DNA of 64,000 nucleotides from Hyphomicrobiales bacterium (GTDB lineage Bacteria; Pseudomonadota; Alphaproteobacteria; Rhizobiales; Beijerinckiaceae): NCBI GenBank assembly GCA_004144595.1, contig SEEM01000014.1, positions 1 to 64,000 on the forward strand, written 5' to 3'. The position numbers and the translations under genes are program-made. Shown here one piece after another: positions 62,776 through 64,000 of this stretch; position 1 is the stretch's first letter, and each line of letters begins with the position of its first letter. The notes beneath the pieces are model-generated. The model had not been told where the DNA came from. It was given only the letters and a program-made list of their open reading frames with translations, and did not search any database.

Positions 62776-62808
62776 CCCTGGATTGCTTCGCTGTGCTCGC
62801 AATGACGG
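62776..62808 (-). repeat. Right 33-bp arm of the GIY-YIG element
   Basis: Begins CCCTGGATTGCTTCGCTG and ends CTCGCAATGACGG, the reverse complement of 62334-62366 apart from one base. It lies 36 bases beyond the GIY-YIG stop and 23 bases before the end of the deformylase-like gene. Confidence 0.85.
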
Positions 62809-62831
62809 CGAGCTGCGGCGCTCGACGACAA

Positions 62832-63326
62832 TTAACCGCGCCGGAGCTTGTTGTAGCGGGCGATCAGCCTGTCGCGCTTGAGCCGCGACAGGCGGTCTAT
62901 CCAGAAGACGCCGTCGAGCTGGTCGATCTCGTGCTGATGGCAGACCGCCAGCAGGCCGTCCGCCTCCTCGACATGCTCGCCGCCGTCGAGGTCGCGATAG
63001 CGCACCTTCACGCGGGCGTGGCGCTCCAACTCGTCGGTGACGCCCGGCATCGAGACACTGCCCTCGACATGGCAGAGGGTCTCGCGCGAGACCGAGTCCA
63101 GCACGGGATTGACGTAGGTCCGGACATCGCCCTGCTTCAGCTCCAGCACCACCAGCCGCAGGAGCACGCCGACATGCGGCGCAGTGATGCCGATGCCGGG
63201 CGCCTCTCGCATGGTGTCGAGCAGATCGGCGGCAAGCTCGCGCAGATCGGCATCGAAGTGCATGACCGCGGTGGCGGCCACGCGCAGGCGCGGGTCGGGG
63301 AAGCGGAGGATCGGCCGGATGGCCAT
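62832..63326 (-). CDS. Peptide deformylase-like protein with altered metal site
   Basis: A 164-residue protein clearly in the deformylase family by overall pattern and length. The three motifs are altered: motif 1 reads GIGITAPHVG (44-53) with Thr and His where Ala and Gln are expected; motif 2 reads EGSVS, with Ser90 in place of the metal-binding Cys; motif 3 reads HEIDQ (132-136), with Gln136 in place of the second His. Only His132 and Glu133 remain, so normal iron-dependent deformylation is unlikely. It may have another role. A regular def gene is presumably elsewhere. Confidence 0.85.
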   Translation of the reverse strand: MAIRPILRFPDPRLRVAATAVMHFDADLRELAADLLDTMREAPGIGITAPHVGVLLRLVVLELKQGDVRTYVNPVLDSVSRETLCHVEGSVSMPGVTDELERHARVKVRYRDLDGGEHVEEADGLLAVCHQHEIDQLDGVFWIDRLSRLKRDRLIARYNKLRRG

Positions 63327-63341
63327 GGTGACCCCGACCGC

Positions 63342-64000
63342 TCAGGCCACCTTCTTCTCGGCCGTGCCGTAGAAGCTCTCGCCGGTCTTGGCCATGCGCT
63401 TCAGCAGGCGGTTCGGCTTGAAGCGCTCGCCATGGCTCTTGGCCAGCTTCTCGCAGAGCTTCACGAAGGCGGCCGCACCCATATTGTCGATAAAGGACAG
63501 CGTGCCGCCCGAGTAAGGCGCGAAGCCGAAGCCGATGATCGAGCCGACATCCGCCTCGCGCGGATCGGTGACGACGCCTTCCTCGTAGGTCTTCGCGGCT
63601 TCCAGCGCCTGCGTCACCAGGAGGCGGTGCTTCAGCTCCTCGATGTCGACGCTGTCGGGATCGAGCCGCTTGCCTGCGAGCTCGGCGAGGCCCGGCCAGA
63701 GCCGCTTCGGCCCGGCTTCCGGATAATCGTAGAAGCCCTTCCTGTTCTTGCGGCCGAGACGGCCATGCTTCTCGACCATGTCGGCGAGCAGCTTCTCCTG
63801 CGCCGGATCGACGGCGCCTTCGCCCAGTTGGACCTTCGTCGCCTTCAGCACCTTCCAGGCGAGATCGACCGCGACCTCGTCATTGAGCGAGAGCGGGCCG
63901 ACCGGCATGCCGGCCTGCTTGCCGGCGGCCTCGATCATCGCCGGCGGCACGCCTTCCATCAGCATCAGATGGCCTTCGCGGATGTAGTTGCCGACGCAGC
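63342..64000 (-). CDS. fadJ: 3-hydroxyacyl-CoA dehydrogenase (FadJ/FadB type), C-terminal part
   Basis: This is the 3' end of the fatty acid oxidation multifunctional protein, which runs past the right edge. Seen are the end of the NAD-dependent dehydrogenase part (GMPVGPLSLNDEVAVDLAWKV, NRKGFYDYPE) and the C-terminal helical domain (VGSIIGFGFAPYSGGTLSFID, KSHGERFKPN). In the full protein an N-terminal enoyl-CoA hydratase domain is expected. It ends 15 bases before the deformylase-like gene start. The symbol follows the usual name for this type; fadB is the alternative. Confidence 0.9.
   Translation of the reverse strand, partial: CVGNYIREGHLMLMEGVPPAMIEAAGKQAGMPVGPLSLNDEVAVDLAWKVLKATKVQLGEGAVDPAQEKLLADMVEKHGRLGRKNRKGFYDYPEAGPKRLWPGLAELAGKRLDPDSVDIEELKHRLLVTQALEAAKTYEEGVVTDPREADVGSIIGFGFAPYSGGTLSFIDNMGAAAFVKLCEKLAKSHGERFKPNRLLKRMAKTGESFYGTAEKKVA

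Larger units (their letters stand above)
62334..62808. mobile_element. GIY-YIG gene framed by 33-bp inverted repeats
   Basis: A 475-base unit. The arms at 62334-62366 (starting CCGTCATTGCGAGC) and 62776-62808 (ending GCTCGCAATGACGG) are reverse complements at 32 of 33 positions. A third, decayed arm in the right-hand orientation lies at 62398-62430. The only gene inside encodes a GIY-YIG-type protein. No transposase is present. The structure suggests a repeat family with which a small endonuclease travels, but movement has not been shown. Confidence 0.6.

Overview
The window looks like ordinary chromosome of a high-GC alphaproteobacterium of the order Hyphomicrobiales (Rhizobiales), most like Bosea or a close relative. 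The reasons are the gene order ctaB-(small membrane protein)-ctaG-ctaE-DUF983-surf1-thrC-M16 peptidase, the lipid A block cysQ-like/DUF4170/acyltransferase/waaA/lpxK/DUF2093, dense GC-rich coding with very short gaps, and the types of intergenic palindromic repeats. The genus is an inference from gene content, not a search result. No rRNA, tRNA, CRISPR array, integrase or transposase gene was seen, and no gene-free gap exceeds 300 bases.

Layout. 1-3.3 kb: haem-copper oxidase assembly and subunit III genes. 3.4-9.8 kb: threonine synthase, an M16 peptidase, a GNAT acetyltransferase and a large GGDEF/EAL protein. 9.9-12.2 kb: YqgE, a DsbD-type N-domain protein and a peroxiredoxin. 12.3-16.2 kb: two small lipoproteins, a GNAT, then ispH-thrB-rnhA on the minus strand, with a broken copy of the rnhA start between thrB and rnhA. 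16.4-20.6 kb: CPA2 antiporter, MATE exporter and a DUF937 protein. 20.7-26.9 kb: DUF1127, LysR, Flp pilin, gshA, rsmE, a secreted protein, ubiA and DUF6101. 27.1-31.6 kb: lipid A/Kdo block. 31.7-39.5 kb: hydrolases, xseA, purD, patatin, an ArsR regulator, a 3'-truncated TauE exporter and tadA. 39.7-42.5 kb: a pseudouridine synthase with very large disordered arms, then rsmD. 42.6-43.6 kb: the most accessory-looking piece, an HNH-like nuclease toxin candidate followed at once by a DUF2019 gene, a likely toxin-immunity pair. 43.7-55.8 kb: mutL, pgi, two adjacent M16 peptidases (one active, one lacking the zinc motif), a secreted protein, lspA, ileS, ribF and a MaoC dehydratase. 56-60.8 kb: CheY-like regulator, HAD phosphatase, a degenerate EAL protein and a membrane TPR protein. 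61-64 kb: class III aminotransferase, a decayed GIY-YIG gene framed by near-perfect inverted repeats, a peptide-deformylase-like gene lacking metal ligands, and the 3' end of a fadJ-type gene.

Three dispersed repeat families were found by eye: a ~47-bp palindrome (three copies), a ~100-bp double-hairpin element (two copies, opposite orientation) and a 33-bp arm around the GIY-YIG gene. The two items most worth a second look are the 42.6-43.6 kb toxin-immunity pair and the 62.3-62.8 kb GIY-YIG element.
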